A DNA stretch of 6,596 nt from Akkermansiaceae bacterium (GTDB taxonomy: Bacteria > Verrucomicrobiota > Verrucomicrobiia > Verrucomicrobiales > Akkermansiaceae), in the NCBI GenBank assembly GCA_029288115.1, contig JARFPV010000345.1, positions 1 to 6,596 on the forward strand, in the 5' to 3' direction. A model generated the notes under the pieces. It was given only the letters and a program-made list of their open reading frames with translations. It did not search any database and had not been told where the DNA came from. This document shows, one piece after another, positions 1 through 5,894 of this stretch (positions are counted from its first letter, which is position 1; each line of letters opens with the position of its first letter). The translations under genes and the position numbers were made by a program.

Positions 1-1
1 G

Positions 2-472
2 GTGGTGGAAGCTGAAGGGGAGATGAAGTATCAGACGCACGACTTTGGCTCGTGGCTTGAGGCGTCCGCACATTCACTGGCCGATGATGCAATCCGCTCG
101 GTGAGCTTTGCCATGCGAATCCCCAAAGTGATTGTGTTGGCGATCTATGATCGGCTGCCGACCAAAGAAGTGAAGTTTACCCGACACAACGTGTTTTTGC
201 GTGATCATCATATCTGCCAATACTGCGAACGTGAGTTCTCCGAAGAGGATCTGAATCTCGATCATGTTATTCCGCGCGACAAAGGAGGGAAGACACGTTG
301 GGATAATATCGTCACTTCCTGTTTTTGCTGTAATAATCGCAAGGCTAACAAACTTCCACATGAGGCGAACATGTACCCTGCTAATAAACCCAAGGCACCA
401 AGGTGGCGACCGCTGTTTGGATTTCGACGTAAGGGTAGTGTGGACGAATCATGGGAGAGTTTTTTGCGGTGA
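2..472 (+). CDS. HNH endonuclease family protein (5' end missing)
   Basis: This is the C-terminal part of a small HNH nuclease of the kind common in free-living bacteria. Counting from the GTG at 2, the fragment has 156 residues. It shows a CxxC pair (C72, C75), the core LDHVIPR motif with H88, a GG-x3-W-x-N stretch (W100, N102), a second CxxC (C107, C110) and a basic NNRK segment (111-114). The paired CxxC motifs predict a structural zinc site framing the beta-beta-alpha metal nuclease fold. Full-length relatives carry about 30-40 further residues in front, usually a VLNASY-like strand followed by a segment ending near VVE. The fragment begins at that VVE-like point, so the frame is probably open across the window edge and GTG 2 is not the true start. 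The C-terminal ESWESFL is also typical of the family. Substrate and role are unknown; such genes are usually chromosomal housekeeping or repair-like orphans. No restriction or phage partner is visible. Confidence 0.88.
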   Translation: MVEAEGEMKYQTHDFGSWLEASAHSLADDAIRSVSFAMRIPKVIVLAIYDRLPTKEVKFTRHNVFLRDHHICQYCEREFSEEDLNLDHVIPRDKGGKTRWDNIVTSCFCCNNRKANKLPHEANMYPANKPKAPRWRPLFGFRRKGSVDESWESFLR

Positions 473-524
473 TGTTATTGAAAGTGGATAACAAATACGC
501 TGTATGATATGGTGTATTTAATTG

Positions 525-579
525 TCTAGATTTCTTGAGGACAAGCTGGCTGACTCAGCTGCTATCAAGGTTATCTAGA
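525..579. repeat. 55-bp interrupted palindrome in the intergenic region
   Basis: Three nested inverted blocks share one centre near 552: TCTAGAT (525-531) with ATCTAGA (573-579), CTTGA (534-538) with TCAAG (565-569), and AGCTG (544-548) with CAGCT (556-560). The blocks are separated by small unpaired stretches of 2/3 and 5/4 bases, and the central loop is 7 bases. Each arm is 24 bases long and 17 base pairs form. No T-run follows on either side, so a standard intrinsic terminator is not supported. It lies 52 bp after the HNH stop and 67 bp before the favoured start of the ankyrin gene. It could be a folded 3' or 5' RNA, a repeat-element copy, or an operator; the sequence alone does not decide. 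Confidence 0.55.
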
Positions 580-625
580 TATCTTATATGGCTAAGTTTA
601 CACTTTCGTGAATTTGAGTTAGGTT

Positions 626-647
626 CCCGTTGTGATTTCATCACGGG
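626..647 (+). promoter_or_regulatory. Small hairpin over the candidate starts of the ankyrin/transpeptidase gene
   Basis: GTGAT (632-636) and ATCAC (640-644) form a perfect 5-bp stem with a TTC loop. CCC (626-628) can add pairing to GGG (645-647) across a three-base bulge. The structure covers the GTG at 632 and touches the GTG at 647. It lies just ahead of a Shine-Dalgarno-like AAGGGGG (654-660), which is 10 bases before ATG 671. It might mask or favour particular start codons, but a stem this short can arise by chance. Confidence 0.25.
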
Positions 648-2428
648 TGAAGAAAGGGGGACTGGCAGCCATGCACATTTGTGTGCTGCTGCTGGTGTGT
701 GCCCTGATGCCTTCATGTCAGCAAGGGAAGGGTTCGGTTGACCGGGGTGCTTCCGGGCAGGCTTTGTTGGATGCGGTCAAATTGGGTGACAACCGGCAGG
801 TGGCAATACTGTTGTCGGAGGGGGCCTACACCGAAGTTCGAGACAGCCAGGGCGACACGCCATTGCTCTATGCCGTGAAGACAGGCAACGTGCAGTGTGC
901 AAGGATGCTGTTGAAGTATGATGTGAATGTTAAAGCGCGGTCTGGCAGTGGAAAGGGACCGATGGAATTAGCGTTGGATTCTGGGAACCAGAAAATGTTT
1001 CTCTGTTTGATTAATGGAGGTGTTGCTCCTGATGAAATTGGTCATGATGGAAACCCATTGTTATTCAAGGCCGTCAAGTTCAAGGACATGGAAACCATCG
1101 CGATGCTTTTGGAGCACAAAGCCGATCCAAGCGCTGAAGGTAAGGAAGGTCGAACCGCAATCCACGTAGCTACTGAGCACGGGTTGGGGGATTGCCTTGA
1201 TGTGTTGATAGAGGCAGGAGCGAGCGTGAATGTCCAGGATGACCGTGGTGTCACACCGCTTTGGCTCGCGTTGCAATTGACCGGCTCCCACGATAGGGAA
1301 ACGATTTTGAATAAGCTGTTCGAGGTAGGGGCGGATCCAACGCTGCCTGACATAAATGGAAAAACAATGCTCACGGATGCAGTGCAGCGCGGGATGCTGA
1401 AGCATGCGGTGAATTTGATTAACTATGGTGCTGATGTGAATGCCCCAGACAAGCAGTCATTGACGCCATTGGAAATGGCCTACGAAAGAAAAAATGCGGT
1501 GATGTTCGCCATGTTATTGTCTCGTGGTGCCGATGGTGAAGGAATTCTCGATGATGCGATTAAAAACAAAGACACGGAAACACTTCGCATGCTTTTTGAG
1601 TCGGGAGTTTCACTGAGAAATCTACCCAGCTCTGAATCTGATGGGCTGATTGCTGCTTGTGTTAGAAACTCCGATCATTTGCTTGCCGAGCTATATCTGC
1701 GCCAAGGAGCTGACCCGGAAAAAATAGGTCGTGAAAAGCAACGTCCGCTTCATATGGCGATAGCAACAAGGGATGCTGCCATGGTGCGGTTGTTGCTTGA
1801 ATACGGAGCCGACCCAAACATCTACTTTGCTCGCCCGGCATCTGAAGCGTTTCTTAAACTCACTGACAAGGAGTCGATGCGTTGGTTTTTGAAGAACGAA
1901 CGCAGGTTGAGCCCGCTGATGATGGCAGCGAATAATGGCGATGTGGAAGTGATCTCTAGTCTGCTCGATTTCGGGGCGCTGAAATACAAATACTCCGGCA
2001 GACACCGGCTCTATCCGGTCAATTTTGCATCACGCCGGGGAGACGTAAAGGCGATGCAGGTCATTCTTGGACAGGATCCTGAAAAGGAAAAGATGCACGG
2101 TGTGCTAGATCTCTCAGAGCAGCGTGTCCGCATCTATGATGCCAAGGGGGAGGTGATTTTTACTAGCCGTGTCTCGACGGGAAAGCGCGGCTTTCGCACA
2201 CCTACTGGCACTTTTGTGATCACCGATAAGCATCGGTCGCACCGATCGACGATCTATGGATCGAGCATGCCATATTTTCAGCGCCTCAGTTGTAGTGCCT
2301 TTGGTTTCCATTCCGGGAACTGCCCGGGCTATCCCGCGTCACATGGGTGTATTCGTATGCCCTACAGTGCTGCTAAAAAGTTGTTTTCAATCACGCCTGT
2401 CGGTACGCGTGTTGTGATTCAGAAATGA
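647..2428 (+). CDS. Ankyrin-repeat lipoprotein with C-terminal L,D-transpeptidase (YkuD) domain
   Basis: Predicted envelope lipoprotein of 593 residues. It begins MKKGG and has a hydrophobic core and a lipobox-like M-P-S-C with C24 as the lipidation site. Residues 36 to about 480 hold roughly 12-13 ankyrin repeats of about 33 residues, several degenerate; the clearest contain RPLHMA with LLLEYGADPN, and TAIHVA with LIEAGASVNV. Residues 481-593 form a YkuD fold: DLSEQRVRIYD, STGKRGFRTPTGTF, then H555 and S565-H-G-C568-I-R. This is the conserved active site in which Cys forms the acyl-enzyme while making 3-3 peptidoglycan cross-links or attaching proteins. No LysM or other wall-binding domain is seen, so the ankyrin array may position the enzyme. 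Start choice: GTG 647 gives the most normal signal peptide. GTG 632 adds five residues. ATG 671 has the better Shine-Dalgarno (AAGGGGG, 654-660) but loses the lysines. The domain calls are firm; the substrate is unknown. Confidence 0.88.
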   Translation: MKKGGLAAMHICVLLLVCALMPSCQQGKGSVDRGASGQALLDAVKLGDNRQVAILLSEGAYTEVRDSQGDTPLLYAVKTGNVQCARMLLKYDVNVKARSGSGKGPMELALDSGNQKMFLCLINGGVAPDEIGHDGNPLLFKAVKFKDMETIAMLLEHKADPSAEGKEGRTAIHVATEHGLGDCLDVLIEAGASVNVQDDRGVTPLWLALQLTGSHDRETILNKLFEVGADPTLPDINGKTMLTDAVQRGMLKHAVNLINYGADVNAPDKQSLTPLEMAYERKNAVMFAMLLSRGADGEGILDDAIKNKDTETLRMLFESGVSLRNLPSSESDGLIAACVRNSDHLLAELYLRQGADPEKIGREKQRPLHMAIATRDAAMVRLLLEYGADPNIYFARPASEAFLKLTDKESMRWFLKNERRLSPLMMAANNGDVEVISSLLDFGALKYKYSGRHRLYPVNFASRRGDVKAMQVILGQDPEKEKMHGVLDLSEQRVRIYDAKGEVIFTSRVSTGKRGFRTPTGTFVITDKHRSHRSTIYGSSMPYFQRLSCSAFGFHSGNCPGYPASHGCIRMPYSAAKKLFSITPVGTRVVIQK

Positions 2429-2441
2429 TCACGGTGAATAT

Positions 2442-2813
2442 CTAGATCGGAGGGGCTGTTTGGTCCTTGTCTTGTTGCACTCCACGCCAGGATATCAATA
2501 TTTGCATCAGGCAGATGCCGCCCATAGCCATGATGAGGCGCGTTTTGGGTAAATCAAAGCTAGTGAACCCTTCGTATTGATAGATTCTGATAATAGCGGA
2601 AATGACACCCAGCAAGGCGATGATTAATCCACCGTAGAGGCCGTGCCGGTAGTGTTGACGGGCGAATGCCACGCAGATGATCAGCGCACCACCAAAGAAC
2701 ACCGGCATCAGCATCTCGGCCGGTGTGCCATCCACGCCCATACGCTCCCAGCCAAAGAATCCACCGAGGCCCAGAATAATCAGGCAGATGCCGCTCATGA
2801 TTGTCAGAAACAT
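2442..2813 (-). CDS. Small four-helix membrane protein, unknown function
   Basis: I do not recognise a family. The 123-residue product is strongly hydrophobic, with four likely membrane helices at about residues 3-21, 34-51, 58-77 and 92-109. The loops are short: GWERMGVDG between helices 1 and 2, a basic RQHYRH between 2 and 3, and YQYEGFTSFDLPKTR between 3 and 4. A polar tail follows (QQDKDQTAPPI). The basic 2-3 loop and the charged C-terminus suggest both termini lie in the cytoplasm. No catalytic or metal motif stands out. The gene faces the ankyrin/transpeptidase gene with a 13-bp gap and diverges from the AsmA-like gene across 98 bp. No clear Shine-Dalgarno precedes ATG 2813; a second ATG five codons in (MSG) is possible. 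Codon-compatible hydrophobic periodicity over its whole length, and its tight fit between neighbours, make it a real gene. Confidence 0.75.
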   Translation of the reverse strand: MFLTIMSGICLIILGLGGFFGWERMGVDGTPAEMLMPVFFGGALIICVAFARQHYRHGLYGGLIIALLGVISAIIRIYQYEGFTSFDLPKTRLIMAMGGICLMQILISWRGVQQDKDQTAPPI

Positions 2814-2876
2814 GGTGTTTGTTATCCCGTAATCACTCTGCGATGCAAGACCCGATTAAGTAGACTTGATTAGCGG

Positions 2877-2904
2877 TTGAGTGCAGGGAATCACTTGCTA
2901 CACT
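2877..2904 (+). promoter_or_regulatory. Possible sigma-70-like promoter of the AsmA-like gene
   Basis: TTGAGT (2877-2882) and TACACT (2899-2904) are separated by 16 bp; each matches the consensus at 4 of 6 positions. Transcription would begin around 2910-2912, at or next to the ATG at 2912. The mRNA would then be leaderless or nearly so, which fits the lack of a Shine-Dalgarno site. The match is weak and the sigma factor preferences of this organism are unknown. Confidence 0.27.
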
Positions 2905-2911
2905 TGCCCGC

Positions 2912-4303
2912 ATGCGAGGAAAGCGTGAACAGACAAAGCAACGCAAAAGAAAACTTATCCGGATACTCGGAATCAGCTTGGGTGCGATCCTGCTGCTGTT
3001 CTTAGCCGCTGGGCTAATCGCGAAGCTCATCATCACAGAGGAATTCCTGAGCAAGGAAATTGAAAGCTCGATCAATAGCGAGGTGGAGATCGGCAATGCC
3101 AGCGTGTCGCTATTTAGTGTTCCGGCAAGAATTACTCTGTCGGATGTTGTTCTGTCCCCGAAAGAAGAAGATAAGCCAAGTGATGCAAGGATTGAGATCG
3201 AGCGTGTTGATCTCCGGCTAAGCCTGTTCTCTCTGTTGGCCAAGGAATTTAACGTCACCAGCATCACAGTAAGCGGAGCCGATATCACCACGACTTACCG
3301 GGAGGACGGTAGCACTTCAGTCGAAGAGCTGTTTTCGAAGTCGGATGAAGGTGACGACTCACCGGCTTCGCCAACTGACGGAGGAGAAAGGGGGGAAGAT
3401 AGCGGAGGAGAAAAAAGCGACGGTTTCAACGCATTCGAGCAGGAGGAATTTGTCGCCACACTTGGGCGGCTCACCATTGAAAACTCGCGTGCTAATGTGT
3501 TGCTGGAAGAGATGGGTGTGAAGCTTCTCTGCACCAACCTGAATGCCGAGTTGTCCGAAATGCGCGTGGATCCTGAACGCCTCCAAGAGACAGACACCGC
3601 ACGGCTTAACCTGTCTGTGGATGTGAAAGCCGACTCGGTTGAGGGCTGGGCATATGGTGAGATGTTTCTCTCGGGTGAAGCGTCTGCCAGGATTTTCAAT
3701 CCGAAGACTGGTGAAACGGAACCTGACGTTGAGGGTGATTTTAGCTTATCCAAGAAATCTTGGCTGAATACACAGGTTCCAGTCATTACCAAGGCGTGGA
3801 GTCTGCTGGGAAATCTCAGAAAAGTAGGCGTCAATGTGGAGGATCTACCCGAACGCGCCAGTTTCGGTCGCAGCGAAGCCATCGCGGTGCACTACCATCT
3901 TGGTAAGATTACGGTGCGCAAACCGTTATCGATCTGGGTTGACGACTGGGAACTGGCCGCGCTGGATAACTCGTGGCTCGACACAGGAACCGATATGCAC
4001 GAGCTCAATGCTGAGTTGTTAGCCTCGGAATCCGCTAGCAATAAATTTCTAAAAGCGATGGGGAAAGGTGTGGATTTTCTCCCCAAAGAAGCTCGCCAAT
4101 CCGTGATTGAGAGCATTACCACCAAGCTCTACCGCGAGGGACGTTTATTTATTCCGCTCAAATCTACCGAGGAGTTTTCTGATCCCAAAATCCGTCCGTC
4201 AGGCGAGATCCCAGACTTGGCTGATGCCGCTAAGGAAGCAGGCGAAAAACTTCTCAAGGACAAGGCAAAAGGCCTGCTTGAGGGGCTACTCAATAGGGAC
4301 TAG
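2912..4303 (+). CDS. AsmA-like (AsmA/DUF748-type) membrane-anchored protein
   Basis: A 463-residue protein with a very basic N-terminus (residues 1-18, rich in K and R) and one membrane helix at about 16-41, so the bulk should lie in the periplasm. Residues 45-140 resemble the N-terminal region of AsmA-type proteins: a short helix (FLSKEIESSINSEVEIG), then SLFSVPARITLSDVVLS, a LRLSLFSLLAKEFNVTSITVSGADI strand pattern and a REDGSTSVEELF segment. Residues 143-171 are an acidic, Gly/Ser-rich linker of low complexity. Beta-rich sequence follows, and the end (about 440-463) is an amphipathic Ala/Lys/Leu helix often seen in this group. Characterised AsmA-superfamily members (AsmA, TamB, YhdP) influence outer-membrane assembly and phospholipid transport; a similar role here is inference. 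This protein is shorter than many relatives. It stands alone on its strand; its stop interlocks with the acpH stop. No Shine-Dalgarno precedes the start. Confidence 0.75.
   Translation: MRGKREQTKQRKRKLIRILGISLGAILLLFLAAGLIAKLIITEEFLSKEIESSINSEVEIGNASVSLFSVPARITLSDVVLSPKEEDKPSDARIEIERVDLRLSLFSLLAKEFNVTSITVSGADITTTYREDGSTSVEELFSKSDEGDDSPASPTDGGERGEDSGGEKSDGFNAFEQEEFVATLGRLTIENSRANVLLEEMGVKLLCTNLNAELSEMRVDPERLQETDTARLNLSVDVKADSVEGWAYGEMFLSGEASARIFNPKTGETEPDVEGDFSLSKKSWLNTQVPVITKAWSLLGNLRKVGVNVEDLPERASFGRSEAIAVHYHLGKITVRKPLSIWVDDWELAALDNSWLDTGTDMHELNAELLASESASNKFLKAMGKGVDFLPKEARQSVIESITTKLYREGRLFIPLKSTEEFSDPKIRPSGEIPDLADAAKEAGEKLLKDKAKGLLEGLLNRD
3379..3413 (+). repeat. Purine-rich direct repeat inside the acidic linker
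   Basis: The 11-mer CGGAGGAGAAA occurs at 3379-3389 and 3403-3413, a spacing of 24 bp (eight codons, in frame). A run of six G (3390-3395) lies between the copies. The two copies encode the GGE elements of the Gly/Glu/Ser-rich linker. It looks like a decayed short duplication in a region free to vary in length. Confidence 0.5.
4300..4303. other. Interlocked stop codons of two convergent genes (CTAG)
   Basis: The palindrome CTAG supplies both stops: TAG 4301-4303 ends the AsmA-like gene on the plus strand, and the complement of 4300-4302 is the TAG that ends acpH on the minus strand. There is no room for a terminator between the genes, so each transcript must run into the other gene. Confidence 0.9.
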
Positions 4304-4893
4304 TTGTCCTTCTTCCACCGATTTACGAATGCTAACAAATCCGGCATGAAGTCGAGGAACAGTAGTTCAAAAGCATCGTAGTTTTCACGTAAATCATCGA
4401 TTCCATCAGCAATGGCGCCCACACGAGGGCTTCTGCGAGAAACCCGTTGAAGCGTATTTTCAATGCCGTCAATCGTGGCGTAACGCGCTAACCAATCCTC
4501 GTCGCGCATCATCGGAAATGCCTTTTTGAGTCGTCCCGCGTGCCATTCAGGGTTTTCATCAAGCGCTCTGTAAACTGAGCGGATAAATTCTTCCAACGGC
4601 ACCTCGCAATAATCTTGCCAGTGGATACAGAGGAAGTGATCGTAAATGATATCCACCACAATACCGGCAAATCTCCTCCGCTCAGGTGCCAGTAGCTCCC
4701 GTGCGCTTCTGAATACCTCATGTGAATCAGTGAACCGATCGACTGCCCGGTGCATGCGTATTCCACGTATCACCTCGGCTGGGAACTGGTGTTCAAGGTC
4801 AGTAATTGCCCCACGGGTAAAATCGCCTAACAGATTTCCAATGCGCGACGCATCCGAATCATCGGCAAGCAGTAGGTGGGCAAGGTAATTCAT
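4300..4893 (-). CDS. acpH: Acyl carrier protein phosphodiesterase
   Basis: AcpH removes the 4'-phosphopantetheine arm from holo-acyl carrier protein, giving apo-ACP, in the cytoplasm. The 197-residue product matches the family in length (E. coli AcpH is 193) and in order of motifs: MNYLAHLLLA at the start, GNLLGDFTRG (19-28, with D24), GIRMHRAVDRFTD (44-56, with H48 and D52), VVDIIYDHFL (79-88, with D85 and H86), and the C-terminal SRRSPRV and YDAFELLFLDFMP stretches. The His/Asp pairs resemble the HD-type metal site proposed for this enzyme. I chose ATG 4893 because MNYLAHL is the conserved family start; a TTG at 4908 would add five residues with no family support. No Shine-Dalgarno is evident. 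The gene diverges from the glycerophosphodiesterase gene and converges on the AsmA-like gene with interlocked stops. Its biological role is poorly understood even in E. coli. Confidence 0.9.
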   Translation of the reverse strand: MNYLAHLLLADDSDASRIGNLLGDFTRGAITDLEHQFPAEVIRGIRMHRAVDRFTDSHEVFRSARELLAPERRRFAGIVVDIIYDHFLCIHWQDYCEVPLEEFIRSVYRALDENPEWHAGRLKKAFPMMRDEDWLARYATIDGIENTLQRVSRRSPRVGAIADGIDDLRENYDAFELLFLDFMPDLLAFVNRWKKDN

Positions 4894-4954
4894 CGGGCAG
4901 CGAGACAACGTAACCTCTGCGTTTCCGGTTTACAAGGCGGTAACCACTTATGGC

Positions 4955-4983
4955 TTGAGGTAGATATGCAATCAGAATATATC
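4955..4983 (+). promoter_or_regulatory. Possible sigma-70-like promoter of the glycerophosphodiesterase gene
   Basis: TTGAGG (4955-4960) and TATATC (4978-4983) lie 17 bp apart, each with 4 of 6 consensus positions. Initiation would fall near 4990, leaving a leader of about 50 bases that contains the short ORF at 5021-5044. It sits in the 147-bp divergent region shared with acpH; I found no convincing minus-strand promoter there. Confidence 0.3.
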
Positions 4984-5020
4984 AGTTGCTGCCGAGTGTG
5001 TTGCTTGGATTAAGGTGAAA

Positions 5021-5044
5021 ATGATTACCAGTCGTCTACTATGA
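5021..5044 (+). CDS. Possible seven-codon leader ORF overlapping the next start codon
   Basis: ATG 5021 opens a short frame reading MITSRLL and ends at TGA 5042-5044. This overlaps the ATG of the phosphodiesterase gene (5041-5043) as ATGA. It is preceded by AAGGTG (5012-5017), the only Shine-Dalgarno-like site in the region. That site is correctly placed for ATG 5021 and too far (23 bases) from ATG 5041. This arrangement would allow translational coupling by ribosomes that terminate and restart. The peptide itself shows no recognisable attenuation codons. It may be chance. Confidence 0.25.
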   Translation: MITSRLL

Positions 5045-5865
5045 AAACCATTCTAATCACCTGGGCTGTTCTGCTATTCAACGTGTCGATCCATGCCGAC
5101 GAGGTGATGATTGTCGCACATCGGGGGGCATCCAAGGCAGCTCCTGAAAATACCTTGCCGGCATTTGAGCTGGCATGGAAACAGGGCGCCGATGCGATTG
5201 AAGGCGATTTTCACCTAACAAAAGATGGTCACATCGTTTGTATTCATGACGCTAACACCAGGAAAGTTTCCGGAGTGAATCTGGTTGTGCGCAATGTCAC
5301 CTTGGCCGAGTTGCGGAAGCTCGATGTGGGTGCGCGTCATGGAAAAGCATTTAAGGGTACGACGATTCCAACCATCGCTGAGGTGTTCGCCACTATTCCC
5401 AAGGGCAAAAAGATCTACATCGAGATCAAGTGTGGTGCAGAAATCATCCCCGCGTTACTTCAAGAAATTGAAAAGTCAGATCTGAAGAAAGAGCAAATCG
5501 TCGTCATTTCTTTTCATAGCATGGTCATCAAGGAACTGAAAGCCAGAGCCCCACGGTTCAAGGCATCGTGGCTGGCCAGTTTGAAGAAAAATAAGTCAGG
5601 AAACATGTCGCCCTCTCTTGAAACAGTTCTGAACACCTTAAAGCACATCAAAGCTGACGGATTTAGCTCCTCAAAAAATGGTGTCGATCAGCAGGTCATC
5701 AAGAACGTCAAAAAAAACGGATACGAATACCATGTCTGGACGGTTGACGATGCCAAGACAGCTCTGCGATTCAAACAGTGGGGAGCAAAATCAATTACCA
5801 CCAATGTTCCGGGCCACATCAGGAAAACACTCGCCGAGCAGAAGGTAGCACTTGATTCGAACTAG
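5041..5865 (+). CDS. Exported glycerophosphodiester phosphodiesterase
   Basis: A 274-residue enzyme of the GDPD family, which hydrolyses glycerophosphodiesters (deacylated phospholipids) to glycerol-3-phosphate and an alcohol. Residues 1-19 form a signal peptide (MKTILITWAVLLF, likely cut after IHA), so it should act in the periplasm. The mature part opens with VAHRGASKAAPENTLPAF: H27 and R28 belong to the catalytic site and E36-N37 is typical. Then come IEGDFHLTKDG (E54 and D56, metal ligands) and H69-D70 (second catalytic His). YIEIK near residue 127 supplies a further acidic ligand, and VWTVDD near 237 with SITTNVPG closes the barrel. Length is normal for short bacterial forms. The start codon lacks its own Shine-Dalgarno and overlaps a leader ORF stop. 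It resembles GlpQ/UgpQ in activity but no glycerol-phosphate transporter is next to it, so I give no symbol. Confidence 0.92.
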   Translation: MKTILITWAVLLFNVSIHADEVMIVAHRGASKAAPENTLPAFELAWKQGADAIEGDFHLTKDGHIVCIHDANTRKVSGVNLVVRNVTLAELRKLDVGARHGKAFKGTTIPTIAEVFATIPKGKKIYIEIKCGAEIIPALLQEIEKSDLKKEQIVVISFHSMVIKELKARAPRFKASWLASLKKNKSGNMSPSLETVLNTLKHIKADGFSSSKNGVDQQVIKNVKKNGYEYHVWTVDDAKTALRFKQWGAKSITTNVPGHIRKTLAEQKVALDSN

Positions 5866-5894
5866 CCTCGCATTGTTTGTCTGGCGAAGTGCTC

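Noticed and set aside
2..472. HNH gene as part of a mobile or defence system
   Set aside because: No methylase, integrase, phage packaging gene, terminal repeats or composition shift is visible beside it; the subfamily resembles chromosomal orphans.
535..741. 68-residue plus-strand ORF upstream of the ankyrin gene
   Set aside because: It starts inside the palindrome with a non-ATG codon, overlaps the signal-peptide region in another frame and shows no protein-like pattern.
2429..2441. Terminator between the convergent ankyrin/transpeptidase and membrane-protein genes
   Set aside because: Only 13 bp are available; no GC stem with a T-run is present on either strand.
2833..3291. 152-residue minus-strand ORF opposite the AsmA-like gene
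   Set aside because: Its residues are Ser/Leu/Arg-rich without domain features, and it lies fully antisense to a gene with a clear membrane anchor and family pattern. It also runs across the 98-bp divergent region.
3295..3882. 195-residue minus-strand ORF opposite the AsmA-like gene
   Set aside because: Ser/Pro-rich composition is what the complement of an acidic Gly/Glu/Ser coding region gives; no motif or start signal supports it.
4894..5040. acpH and the phosphodiesterase gene as a functional phosphodiesterase pair
   Set aside because: They act on unrelated substrates in different compartments (cytoplasmic ACP versus periplasmic glycerophosphodiesters); a shared divergent region alone is not evidence of a joint system.
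5710..5719. Run of eight A followed by C, resembling an A-AAA-AAC frameshift site
   Set aside because: The phosphodiesterase frame continues normally through it to conserved C-terminal motifs, and nothing suggests a useful alternative frame.
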